A DNA stretch of 64,000 nt from assembly GCA_026260175.1 (NCBI GenBank), contig JAKCWW010000074.1, positions 110,755-174,754 on the forward strand, read 5' to 3'. Under the pieces are notes generated by a model, which saw only the letters and a list, made by a program, of their open reading frames with translations, made no database searches and was not told the origin of the DNA. The position numbers and the translations under genes were made by a program. This document shows positions 1 to 10,900 of the stretch, piece after piece. The first letter of the stretch is position 1, and each line of letters starts with the position of its first letter. The DNA comes from Reticulitermes lucifugus. Its lineage: Eukaryota; Arthropoda; Insecta; Blattodea; Rhinotermitidae.

Positions 1-95
1 TATTCTGTGGTACCAATTAATTCCTCACTGTTAACCATAACATTATACTCCTCGGTTATAACAACACTCGTTTATAACGACACAAAATATTCATT
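1..95 (-). mobile_element. Truncated copy of the CAGTCGAAC pogo-like MITE
   Basis: The first bases are the reverse complement of the middle of the element at 6756-6935 (shared ctcggttataacaacactcg, with some mismatches). The rest lies before the window start. Confidence 0.75.
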
Positions 96-224
96 CCATT
101 TCATGCCTTTATTACCGAGCTGGATTTTTTAATTATTTATTTATTACTTTTTTTCTATTGTGTTTGTCTTTTTAGTTCCCTCAATCATTCATTCTTTCCT
201 TCATTTATTTATTCACTCATTCAC

Positions 225-272
225 TTTCTTTTTCTTCCTTCCTTCCTTCCTTCTTTCCCTCCTTCCTTGTAT
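225..272 (+). repeat. CCTT-rich simple repeat
   Basis: Pyrimidine tract of tttcttcc/ttccttcc units. Nothing coding is visible; translations here are low complexity. Confidence 0.7.
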
Positions 273-2088
273 CTGTCTTTTTATGCCTGTTGATTGTGTG
301 CGACCTTGTGGAATATACTCCTCACGATTTGGCGCGCACGTAAAGGAGACAGTATCGCTATCGGGGAATAATAACGGAATGTGAAGTTTCAACATCACAA
401 TTAGAAAAGCTCCTTGTGTGGCCTGAGACAGTCTTCATGCCCATGTACTTCCCAAATTCGCGGTAGAGCTGGTTCGAAGTCGGCACTTACAAGGCTGCTG
501 GCACGCCAACAGAATGGAGCGTCTCACTGAGATGCTGCAAAGACAAACCCTTAGCGTCACTCGACTCCTGCAGTGTGACAGAGACATGCTGGAATTCTAT
601 GCAAAACAAGTACCTCTGCAGTGTTTTTCTAAGTCACACTTCACTCGATGTTCATTCAGTACGACACTTCAGCCTCATTTTCCGCCACGTCAGATACAGT
701 TCATTGGCAAAATTGTTTCACAAGAGTGGAAAAAATATGACCATTTTATTTTAGTTTCCGTTATGTAAAAATAATTGGTTTTGTTGACCGAAATACAGAT
801 CTGGTAATTAAACAAAGTTTGAAACACAGAGGGCAAAGAAAGAAAGCCTGAAGTAGCAAACGAAACAGCGCCAGCAGGTGATACGGACACTGCCAGTAAC
901 CTGTGGCTGTGTGACGTTCAGTTTGGCATACATTCATTGTAGTGAAAATTCATTGTGCATATTGAAGAAAGCAAAGTGCTTTTCTAATTATTTAAAGGAA
1001 AAATTCGGTACCTACGCGTTAGTGCAGTGACTACATGAATGACCGCTTCTGTTGCATTCTCATCAGATATCGATACGAGTACAGTATTGCAGTGCCCAAA
1101 CCCTAAAGCAAAGTTTTAAGACTGACGGAGTGTTTTTTTTTTCAAACGGCCAGCCAGGTAATATGGCCAATAAAATGGCGGCTAGATTTCGCCGTGGGGT
1201 GGGGAACGGTAATTGTATAGAACAACTACTATAGTTGTAATTCTTGCTCGTAGTTTGGGGAGCCTTGCTACTTTCCATGCTATATACAGCGAGCCATGCA
1301 AGTAGGCGGCCGGCCCGGACCACACACAGCGCGCCCCGCGTGGCAACAGCGCAGTGCCTTAGTTGCAGACGGGGAGAGAAATACTTTCTCGTATATTAGA
1401 TATTAAAGAAACTAGGAATCTAGCAAGAACATGCACAAACATTTCAAAATAAACAATTTTTAGAAAGAAATTTAGTTGGTAAAATTATAGGTTTCTAGTT
1501 TGTGCGTGCTACAGAAACAAAGGTTTCTCCGCAGGCAGGGAAATTACATAGAAGGGTCTACCTCCAGGCTTTACTTGGTTCGTTCATTCATTCGTTCATT
1601 GATATTTGTATATGCAGCCATACCAACTGCACAGGTTTTATGTTCGAATGATGACAATGAAGTGAGAGAGAAGCATAAGGAAGGAAAAAGCCGTAGAATA
1701 TTCGAAGGTCAGAGCCTGGTGTTCGTCGTAAAGGGCAGAAGAAAACCGCACCAAAATTGGATCGGGCAGCCAGTCCAGTTAGGAACCGAACCGGATACTT
1801 CCGAAATCGGACACGATACCACGAGCTGAGCTACTCACTGAAATACTGTGCGGACGTTTTATTCTCTCCGGGGTGGTAAAGTGACCTGGCCACTCACTTC
1901 CACCTTATTCCGAGTTCTGAAGAGTACATGGAGTTTTACCTCAGTTCCCCTTATACACCCCTACAGCAGGATGCTTAGACACTGAGGCAGCATAACGCTT
2001 TATCAACTGCGATGTGTGCAATATGATGTGGCATGCAGTAAAATTTAGGCCTGCAAGTTTTGAGGTTTTCACAACGGTGAAGTCAATT

Positions 2089-2252
2089 CCGGTCTTCTGG
2101 GATGTGACGCTGTGTCGCAGGTTAAATGATTCCTGGCGTTTCGAAGGAACGTGTCGCCTTCGTCTTCAAGGGTTTGGTGGTCCACGAAGAATTCTTCTTG
2201 GGGCACTGCACGGTAAACCACGGCGACACAGCGTCACATCCCAGACGACCGG
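2089..2252. mobile_element. Foldback MITE with 30-base inverted ends
   Basis: Starts ccggtcttctgggatgtgac and ends with the reverse complement of the same sequence with one mismatch in about 30 bases (ccggtcgtctgggatgtgac read on the minus strand). The very similar arms suggest a fairly recent origin. The + frame (FEVFTTVKSIPVFWDVTLC) is a peptide pattern I associate with dispersed insect repeats, not a gene. Confidence 0.8.
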
Positions 2253-2681
2253 AGTCTTCAGCCTATGGCCTGTCTGTCAAGTTGATGTCACTACATTTGC
2301 ATGATTGAAAGACCGTAATGATACCCAGTTACATAACAACACTGCAGCAAATACGTGCTTTGTGTGGCATCGAATGAGACGTGGGAATGATTGTGAAAGG
2401 TACAGTGATGGTGTTACAGCCCCTCTCCTGGCCAACGTCGAACCTGGTATGTACTGACGCTGCAGCCTGAATACAAGGACGCCAAGCAGTGCGCTGTGTG
2501 TAGTAGAATAGTGTCTTGCCAACTGTGGATATGAGGTATCCGCAATTTTCCATTATCCAGTTCTTCCATCAGCGTCATTTACACTTTCTGTAAGAGGTGC
2601 TGTAACAACTTCTGAAACAGGTCCTCAACCTTTCACTGCCATAGGTCTTTCTGTGACTTTCTGTGTATCGTATGTCTACTA

Positions 2682-2847
2682 CAGGGGTGAACAAATCCCC
2701 AACGCCAGATCGCCATGGGGACTGAATTTTATACAGTAGCGCCTAATATTTGAGGGTCTTCGGCATGGAACTTGGCTCCATGTCAATGTTCTGGCGCCTA
2801 GAATTTTGAGGTGGCTCTTAAGATTTTTGGAAAATCTGTGTACCCCT
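2682..2847. mobile_element. hAT-like MITE, CAGGGGT ... ACCCCTG
   Basis: Terminal inverted sequence CAGGGGTGAACAAATCCCC at the left and AATCTGTGTACCCCTG at the right. Internal sequence has a diverged relative at 45898-45993. No clear target duplication. Confidence 0.55.
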
Positions 2848-3935
2848 GGTATTAAGGCAGTATATTTCTGTGCTTAGAGAAGGGACAGGTCGCTTAGGCT
2901 TTGACGAGTGGTAACAACAACCACGGTTTCCCTAACCTTCAATTTCACATAAGGCTGTGGTTTTAAACAACGCGGTGTTATTCTGGAACTTTAGCCGTAC
3001 TTTTCAGTGCTACATCGTGATGCAGTAGTTCCCCCGCGTCTTATGCTCAGCCAAACGAAAATAAAAATTCGGGCATGAGGGTTGGCCTAGGAGTTTACTT
3101 TTCAAGTAAATACATTCATTGAACACAAGTGGAATTTGAAGATTCTGTGCAATGGATAACGTCGCATTTAAACATCCACGTGTTCCTGGTATTCTTCTTG
3201 TACTGCTTGACCTTTGAATATGGGATCGATAGGCTGTCCCGAAACGTCGGTAACCAACTACCAACCTACGCTGCGTAACAACCTAGAAGAGCGAAGGCCT
3301 CAAAGCAATTGTGAAGCTTGCCGGTAGATGTGCGACAATCAGCCGACCGCCTAATGCCAGTTGTGTAGACTGATCCGCTTAACTCATAGGTCGGAGAAGT
3401 TGCCTAATGGTTACGGCGATTGTTTAATTGTTTTCGCTCTTGAAAAACGGAACAAACACGAAGGCCTATCTACAACAGAATTTATCTTACGAGGGTCTTA
3501 CCGCGCTTAACGTACTAAAACGTAGAGTGTACAGACACAAAGTAACTGGTCTCAGAGTGTCAGAATGCAGTGAATTTTAAGTAGCACGAAAGACATTAGG
3601 CATAAGTCACCCAGTAAAATGTGTCTGTTGTAACTTTTCAGGTTTTAAAGGTCATGAGCATTCTGATCTGACTGTAGTGTTGTGGTTGTGCCACTGTGTA
3701 GCCTTTTAAGTGGATAATAAGGTTCCGAAGGATGTATTGCCTTTGTCTTAAGGATAGAAGCCTCATAACATGTATAGGCAGGTTGTAAGGTATGTGGTTA
3801 CCAGGTCCATCGGAGTAGATAGAACCTTTATTTTGCTGCTGCAGTGAATATGTTGTTGAACTTTTAGGTTACACACACAGGAAGAAAGCGGAGAATATAT
3901 ACCTATATCAATACATCGATACAAAGTGTTTATTG

Positions 3936-3961
3936 TTATTATTATTATTATTATTATTATA
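3936..3961 (+). repeat. (ATT)n microsatellite
   Basis: About eight ATT units in a row. Confidence 0.85.
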
Positions 3962-4218
3962 CTTTGTCATAGAAAATATTGCAGGCATTTAGATCGGCGT
4001 TTGTTTTTCCGATGTGTGTATGACGAATTTATTTTTCCTTAATTCATGCAACGTTGTGCTGGGCCAGTACGTTCTATATCATTGAATGCGTAATGGTAAG
4101 GTCACTTTTAATACGTTGGAAAGCATGTGAAAGAGACGAAATAACGCCGCATTGGAAAGGATATCTTAATAGAATGAGACCACTTGGAGACCGATACATA
4201 GTGCATAGGGAGGTAATA

Positions 4219-4947
4219 TTAGCCCTTTATAAAGACGAAGATTAACCTGGGTTATATTTAAGTACTCAATTCGTACCGCGCAGTGAACACATACCTTCGC
4301 GGTTACAAAAGAAAATATCGTTTAATGGTTTAGAGGGAAATAATGGCTGTTTGTTCTGAGAACCATACAAAACACATCAATGCACGATGTGGGCAGAATG
4401 TGGATATTTTAGGCGCGTTCGCAAAATTGAGGAAAGCGACTACTAGCTTCGTCATGTCTGTCTGTCCGTCTACATGGAACAACTCGGCTCCCACTGGCCG
4501 GATTTTCATGCAACTTGATATTTGAGCATTTTTCGAAAACCTGACAAGAATAACGGGTAATTTACATGAAGACCTGTGCACACTTAGGATTGTTATCTCG
4601 CTGAATTCTTGTTAGAATGAGAAATGTTTCACACAAAAGTTGTAGAGTAAATCAAAACACACATTTCATTTTCAATAACTTTTTTTCCGAAAATTGTGCC
4701 GCTAAATGTGGAAAAATATGTTAGAGCCAAACAGGCTACAGATAAAAATATAATACGGCGCATGCGCTTTGTATGCAGGATAACTAAGACTACAAACTCA
4801 TACTCAGAATATGTAATATGTATTGCTTTTCCACGGTAACAGTGGTTACGCGAACGCCCTCAATATTACCTAATTCTTACATTACCTGTTTTGTTTAATG
4901 TTCAACCTGTCTGTACATAAAGTAACCACTGGGCCTTAGAGGGTTAA
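4219..4947. mobile_element. TTAA-ended MITE split by another MITE
   Basis: The outer arms (4219-4410 and 4861-4947) align with the uninterrupted copy at 44863-45096: shared blocks include GTTTGTTCTGAGA, gtgggcaga and aagtaacca. It begins TTAGCCCTTTA and ends AGAGGGTTAA. The 450-base element at 4411-4860 lies inside it and is therefore younger. Confidence 0.7.
4411..4860 (+). mobile_element. MITE with AGGCGCGTTCGC ends (copy A)
   Basis: Starts AGGCGCGTTCGCAAAATTGA and ends GTTACGCGAACGCCCT, inverted relatives of each other. Non-coding. Three more copies are at 9267-9768 (opposite orientation), 20352-20721 and 23950-24279. Superfamily not determined. Confidence 0.8.
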
Positions 4948-5065
4948 AATGTTGTTGACCCAGAATGTAATGTGTACTGTGTTTGACCTGAATCGGTATG
5001 TGCGGGTGATTTTGTTTCAGCGGCGATGAATTTCGCAGGCTTGTAATATTCCGTCTCTAGTAAAC

Positions 5066-5170
5066 ATGGTAATGAACCTTCAGATTTCATAAAACGCAGG
5101 GAGTTTCTTGACTAGCTGAGGAACTGTTAGCTTGCCAAGAAGAACTGCTCCATGGAGTTAGTCACAGCTG
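5066..5170 (+). repeat. LINE 3' tail fragment
   Basis: Contains the recurring tail sequence (atgaaccttcag, gactagctgagg, ctccatggagttag) also found at 29950, 30775, 31265, 36470 and, on the minus strand, 20240 and 57075. Marks the end of a non-LTR retrotransposon reading frame. Confidence 0.7.
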
Positions 5171-6755
5171 ATTTTAATAAGTGAGATTTGAGGTTATCAA
5201 AGCGGTAACTACGAAGATTACGGTCTTCTTGGGTTGTGACTTCGTGTAGTTTGGTAAAAACGTACCAAAATACAAATGTACCAACACTTTGGATAAACTG
5301 ATTTGGCAAACCTTAAAGATGGAGCCAGCAGGTTTCTGTGTAACGTTGCAACCCATTTACCAAACCATAGGGTGTCACATTCCAGACAATCACAGATTTT
5401 TTTTCTTCAGATGAGTATGCATTTAGGATACCTTATAAGTTCGGCTGCCCCCCCCAGAGTTGGGTTCAGGTGAAAGGTCACCGATACAGAGCAACAGTTG
5501 CCTTAAAGCCGACGACAGACAACAGGTTAGCACGCCTGCCAGCTGACACGTTAAACGCCGCGTAAGATGTGCCGTTTAGATGAAAATCTGACGGTCGGAT
5601 TGTGTGGGATGTACTCTTAGGGGGAAACCACAAGGGTGGACGTGGGATGTTAAGCTGTGCGTGTAAGAAAAGGAAGTGTCCCGGAAATGAGGGAGAGATG
5701 GGAGACGGACTGAGCAGATGCGGGCTCGTGACGTCACCGCATGTGCCTGTGGTGTTTTCGTGATGTTTCGAGAGAAAGGAAAAGAAATCATGAGGGGCGA
5801 AAAGCTTGTGTACATATTTTCAAAATGTATATGCAGTAAAGCGTCGATTATCTGAACCGCCAATTATCCGAACCACCGCCGGCTTGTTCCAAATAAATTT
5901 AGTGTGGATATTTATTTCAATATTTGCTGGTTTTATTTTCAAACAAATCCCTAAATCAATTATCTGGACCTCCTGAACATGGTACAGCAGTACTGACACT
6001 ACATCCTGACAGTTACCATAAAGTAGAACGAACTGTTCGATGTTTAACGAATATTAATTGAATAAATCTTAATAATAACTTTATTAAATTATGTTAGGAC
6101 ACTACTTGAGCCATGTGAAGTATAATAATGTGGCCTGCTAGTCGCAACATTTGGACACGGCCCTAACAAACGGAATGCCGTACATCTGACGACCGCTTGA
6201 CATGCAGACAACGTCCGATAACCTGCACATGCAACGCTTTTCCGGGCTCTGACAGTCGCGTAGAGTTTTTCACGTGCACAGGTACAGTTGCTGGACGGTC
6301 TAAGTTATATTCCTTGCAAGCAGTTTATGAATATTTCTCTTCAACTTCACGTTCGGGTTGGCTACGGAGCCTATTTAATGCGTTCTGTAAGAGGAGCCGC
6401 TCGGAACGTGATGCTGACCGCCCACACACTGCATGATACAGGGCCTTCATTGTAAAGTTGATAATCGCTCGGCTGGTGGAGAGATTTCCTGCCTTTTGTC
6501 CGTGTTTAACGACAAAACACGGTACATTTAATTAACTCTTTCCATGTTAAGTTTTATCAAAATTACCTTCGTTGTGTGTCTACCCATGGTTTCTTAAATT
6601 TTATTCAGCAAAATTACCTTCTTCTGTATGTTCAGCCATTGTATTGTACGCATAATTTACCGACTTTCACGTGTGTTTAACAACAAACACAGACTCGGTT
6701 TCATAACTTTACACACTGAAATTATGTATGATATGGCTAACTGAAAAACAAATTA

Positions 6756-6935
6756 CAGTCGAACTCGGTTATAACGTCATGAAGGGGACTGAATGTTCTG
6801 TGTCGTTATAAATGAGTGTTGTTATAACCGAGGAGTGTCACGTTATAATTAACAGAGGAATTAGTTGGTAGCACAGGAAATCTGACGGTATAGACGAGGT
6901 GTGTCAACAGATGTTGTTATAAGCGGGTTCTACTC
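6756..6935. mobile_element. pogo/Tigger-like MITE with TA target site
   Basis: Starts CAGTCGAACTCGGTTATAAC, ends GTTATAAGCGGGTTCTACTC, flanked by TA on each side. Terminal CAGT and TA duplication fit the Tc1/mariner-pogo superfamily. 180 bases, no coding capacity. Confidence 0.75.
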
Positions 6936-7237
6936 TAGATTTAATTAACCCTTTCCACGTTGAATTACATTTATAAGTTAGCTTCTTTCATATGCTCAGA
7001 CATGGTTTTGTAAACGTAATTTTCTACGACGAAATGCCACACACACACAACTTCAGTTGACAAAAAAAATGGCAGGAAAGTGTTTTACAACGAGACTGTT
7101 AAAGACCCAAGTTATTCAGGGTAGAGGCTCCCTGTAGTACTGAGCGAGAAATAAAAGGCGAAATCATTTCTTTTACCCTTGGACTGTAATTGATATTGAA
7201 GTTATCTTACATTTTATGTGTATTTAATGAGATACAG

Positions 7238-7520
7238 GCGGCCGGGATAGCGTAGACGGTATAGCGACTCGCTAGGGTTGGACGATCCGCGGATCGAATC
7301 CCGGTGGGGAAGAGATTTTCCGTACCCGTCCAGACCGGCCCTGGGGCCCACCCAGCCTCCTGTGCAATGGGTATCGGGTCTTTCCTGGAGTAAAGTGGCT
7401 GGAGGGTTGTGATGACCACCCACCCCTTCTATCGCCGAGGTTGCGAATGGGTTCGAGCTATACCTCCGCCTCCCGTCTGTGCCTGCATAGGCATGTCATG
7501 GGCTGACCTTCACCTTTACC
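7238..7520 (+). mobile_element. tRNA-derived SINE, CpG-rich copy
   Basis: Head ggccgggatagcgtagacgg resembles a tRNA A box; gatcgaatc fits the Pol III B box (GWTCRANNC). The body has tccagaccggccctggggcc and the 3' end is cttcacctttacc. About ten relatives occur in the window. Resembles tRNA-type SINEs known from termites, but the family name is not certain. Contains an exact GACCACCCA at 7414-7422. Confidence 0.85.
7414..7422 (+). promoter_or_regulatory. Exact Ci/Gli consensus site (GACCACCCA) inside a SINE
   Basis: Matches the published Ci/Gli 9-mer perfectly. It lies about 350 bases upstream of the first visible ptc exon, in the SINE body. ptc is a conserved Hedgehog target, but function here is only inferred. 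Confidence 0.35.
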
Positions 7521-7774
7521 GCGATGCATAGTAGAAAGAAGAGTCTTTCGTACTCCTGTTTAAATTGTGAGCGGAAGTGACCAATGCACTTCAGAAAGTA
7601 TTATTTTTACATTAATTTCATTGATCTCGTTAAGAAGAATAATAAAATTTCATTAATCAAAATTGCCGCTCATAGTGGGATTACAGACGAACTGGTGGAT
7701 ACTGAATGAACGTGAGACTACATTTTGTAATTGATGCAGCTTTGTTAAATGGCCACGTCGCTTGTCTGTTGCAG

Positions 7775-7964
7775 AAGGCGGACGTCTGGAGCGTGAGTTG
7801 AAGTACACCCACGCGGCGCTGGGCGAGGCAGACTCCAGCACCCACCAGCTCGTCATCCAGACACCGCGCGACCCCGAAGCGTCGCTCCTTCACCCTGCGG
7901 CGCTTCTGTCGCACCTGGACGTCGTCAAGGCTGCCACCAGCGTCACGGTGCAGCTCTTCGACAT
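7775..7964 (+). CDS. ptc: ptc exon: start of first extracellular domain
   Basis: Begins after gttgcag with the last two bases of a split Glu codon and ends ...LFD plus two bases before gtgagt (residues 1-63 of the visible protein). [12 protein letters not shown] matches the Drosophila segment following KVHQLWIQ. In-frame TTG just upstream at 7762 is intronic, not a start. The exon is GC- and CpG-rich compared with later exons. Confidence 0.95.
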
Positions 7965-10900
7965 GTGAGTCGCATGTTCAGTTGCACTTTGAAATGACTT
8001 GTTGTTTATAAGGAGTGACCCATGTTCTCCTGTGAAGAGTGAACTGGGGAGGACGTGGAAGGAAGCGGTCGTGGCCTAACTTGAGGTACTACCCCGTCAT
8101 TTTCCTGGAGGGACTTATAAAAAAACGCGATATCTCTAAGAAGGGAACGTAACAACATGATTTGGATCCATGTCATGAAGGAAGGAAGACTGTCCCTCAG
8201 TATACTGTGTCCCTTCTTAAAGAATGAAAATCAGAGCAAACATGACCTGTGACGTTCATTTGTTACACATTTTCCACATTTCGTAACACGAGATAAAATT
8301 ATGATCTCATGTCCGTGTATCCCGCCCCCTCCCGCTATAATTTTTGCACTATTTGACAGATTTTCATGACATTTCATACGAGTACGTACACCGTGCTACT
8401 GATGTCCACAGCCAGTATATATCACGAACTGTCACCACTAATGATAACAAAATGGCGCCCGAGAGCGGTATTTCGGGTTCCTAACGTTTAATGTGGTACT
8501 ATATCATCTAAAATTATGAAACCTTTCCTGAGGCCGTACTTTTGTATACTTGACAACGACATGGCGGCCACACCGTTTGTTGGTTACAAGAGACCTTAAA
8601 GCTCGGCACATGAAATTATGTAAGAATGTAGCCTGTGAACGGTTATTAATTTCTTGTAAGATATCTTACAATTCGATACGGCGACGGTTTGAACCGTACG
8701 CTTCGTATGGCCAAATACGACGTATCGTTTTAATAGTTTGGTGCTGTATTTATTGGGGTTGTTGTTCGATAAAATCCCATGGCTGCAAAGCATATTTTAT
8801 GTATGTCTGAATATGTGGCTGTCTCGATTAGTTGTTCGGTGAAAGTAGAACGGGCGTATAGAGCATAGATATATGTTAGTGTAGGTGTACCATAATTTGT
8901 GACTCGTCTACCCTCAACAAGATCAACACGGTGGCTGTGCAAACTTCTGAGGAGGGAGGAACAGTAATAGGTTTACTGTTGAACGAACTCAGCGGAAGAC
9001 GTGCCGCTGTAGGTACCTTGCGTTGCTGAAATATGGCGGTACTGCATCCGCATAATGTATTAGTGATGGGCATTATTTCCTGCTTTTGTTTCAGAACTTG
9101 GAGACTGAAAGACATTTGTTATTCCCCCAGTATTCCAAACTTCGATGTACATTACATAGACCAAGTAAGTATATATGTACTACAGATTTCTTATAGTGAA
9201 AAGTAAATAACTACAAACGAACATAGGCTGTAACAAGACAGGCAATGTACCTATAAACGCCCATTAAGGCGCGTTCGCGTAACCATTGCTGCCGTGGGAG
9301 AGCAATAAGTATTACATACTCTGAGTGTTGCTCTGTAGCCTTAGTTACACAGCACGCAATGCGCATGCGCCGTATTCTCATCTGTGGCTTGTCTGGCTGT
9401 GCAGCATTTTTTTCGCATTATCTCATAAAGGACACGAGTTTCTGAAAAAGTTATTGAGCCTGAAATTTGTGTTTTGATTTTCTCTACAACTTTTGTCTGA
9501 AACATTTCTCACTCTAAGAACAATTCTACGAGATGTTATCATAAATGTACGTAGGTCTTCATGTAAAGTACCTGTTATTCTTGTGAGATTTTAATGAAAC
9601 TTGAATTTTGTCGACAGATTTTCGAAAAATACTCAGATATCAATTTGCACGAAAATCCGCTCAGTGGGAGCCGAGTTGCTCCATGCAGACGGACAGACAC
9701 AGAGACAGACAGACAGACACACAGACAGACATGACGAAGCTAATAGTTGCAATTTTGCGAACGCGCCTAAAAAGGTTAGACATAAGTAGGGCGGAACGAG
9801 ACAGTGATAGAGACTCTGAACTGAACATTCGTAAATAGAGAAGTTGGCGCATTTGAAATCAGTTATGCCAAGTGAAATATTCGGACGTAAGGGAGATGAG
9901 TATTCAGCGACGCTTTTTTGACTGCGTAGACGTTCTCCTTATAACAGGCCATGAAGGACCAGAGGGGGAGTAGAGTTATAGCTCTACTGTTTCTTTAACC
10001 TAGGCGCTAAATGGGCGGGTCTCGGGGCTGGTCTGGACGGGCGCGGAAATTCTTGCCTCCACTGGGGTTCGAACCCCGAACCGTCCAGTCCGTAGCGAGT
10101 CATTATACCGACTGAGCTATCCCGGCCGCTTTTTCAACTGCTTAAGTTGATTAATGCTAAGTTCAAGGAACAACACTGATGTGCAGGAACGTAGAAGGAA
10201 GACATTTTGGCGTGTTTTAAGGTACTGTGCAGCATTTGTCGGGAGGTACCGAGGAAGGCGAGAAACTTCTATTAGAACAGTTTTAGCCTGAGACTCGAAT
10301 CTTTGACTTCCTGAACACGAAGCAGGTGTGTCAGTCACCACCCCTCTGAGAGGGAGATGGACTAAATGATTGTATGAAAAGTTATTCCTCATGTTGTATC
10401 ATTAGGATGATTTGGGGAGAAGGAAAAACTTCAGATAGAATTTTTGTTGGGGAAACTTTCTAAAAAATTGCTACTTGGAAGTTCGCAGGTTAATGCACGC
10501 GTCTATGTTTTTTTTTCCAGATATTCGAAAATATAATTCCGTGTGCCATTATAACTCCATTAGACTGTTTCTGGGAAGGTTCGAAACTTTTGGGACCCGA
10601 TTATCCTGTTCATATACCGTAAGTATATCTTCATGACGAAGTTGCTACGGCTTGGTTGATCACATCGTTGGTCTCAAGGAAAAATCGCTGTATGCATTCC
10701 AGAAAAATTGGAGACAAAAAATTTAATTTTATATGGAGAATTATAGTTCTTCTGTCTTTCAATGAATATACAAACCCAATTATTGCCCTGTGGTGCCGAA
10801 ACCTACATTACACGTTTCGTAACTTAAAATGTCTTTACCTGTTAAGACTTCAGCGGGCTACTGAACGCGATTTTTCTGAAATGTCATTGATGACTTCTCC

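Larger units (their letters stand above)
1..7774. other. Upstream region without recognised exon
   Basis: No segment matching the Patched N-terminus or first membrane helix was found on the plus strand, so this is either the large first intron of ptc or its 5' flank. It holds the MITEs, foldback, SINE and LINE tail listed separately and is comparatively rich in CpG. Open frames here (for example 1500-1829) resemble nothing I know. Confidence 0.6.

Noticed and set aside
1170-1345. CpG-bearing patch with aaaatggcggc considered as a ptc promoter
   Set aside because: No adjacent coding exon, TATA or initiator arrangement convincing enough. High CpG is general in this part of the window.
1500-1829. 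109-codon open frame in the 5' region
   Set aside because: No family resemblance, no splice support matching the Patched N-terminus, and low-complexity stretches.
7238-7310. tRNA gene
   Set aside because: A- and B-box-like motifs are present, but the sequence continues into a repeated body and does not fold as a complete tRNA. It is a SINE head; the same holds for 10060-10130.
7762-7968. Possible gene start at 7762 for the frame containing EGGRLE
   Set aside because: The first codons are intronic (TTG start, acceptor gttgcag follows at once). Homology shows an upstream exon is required.
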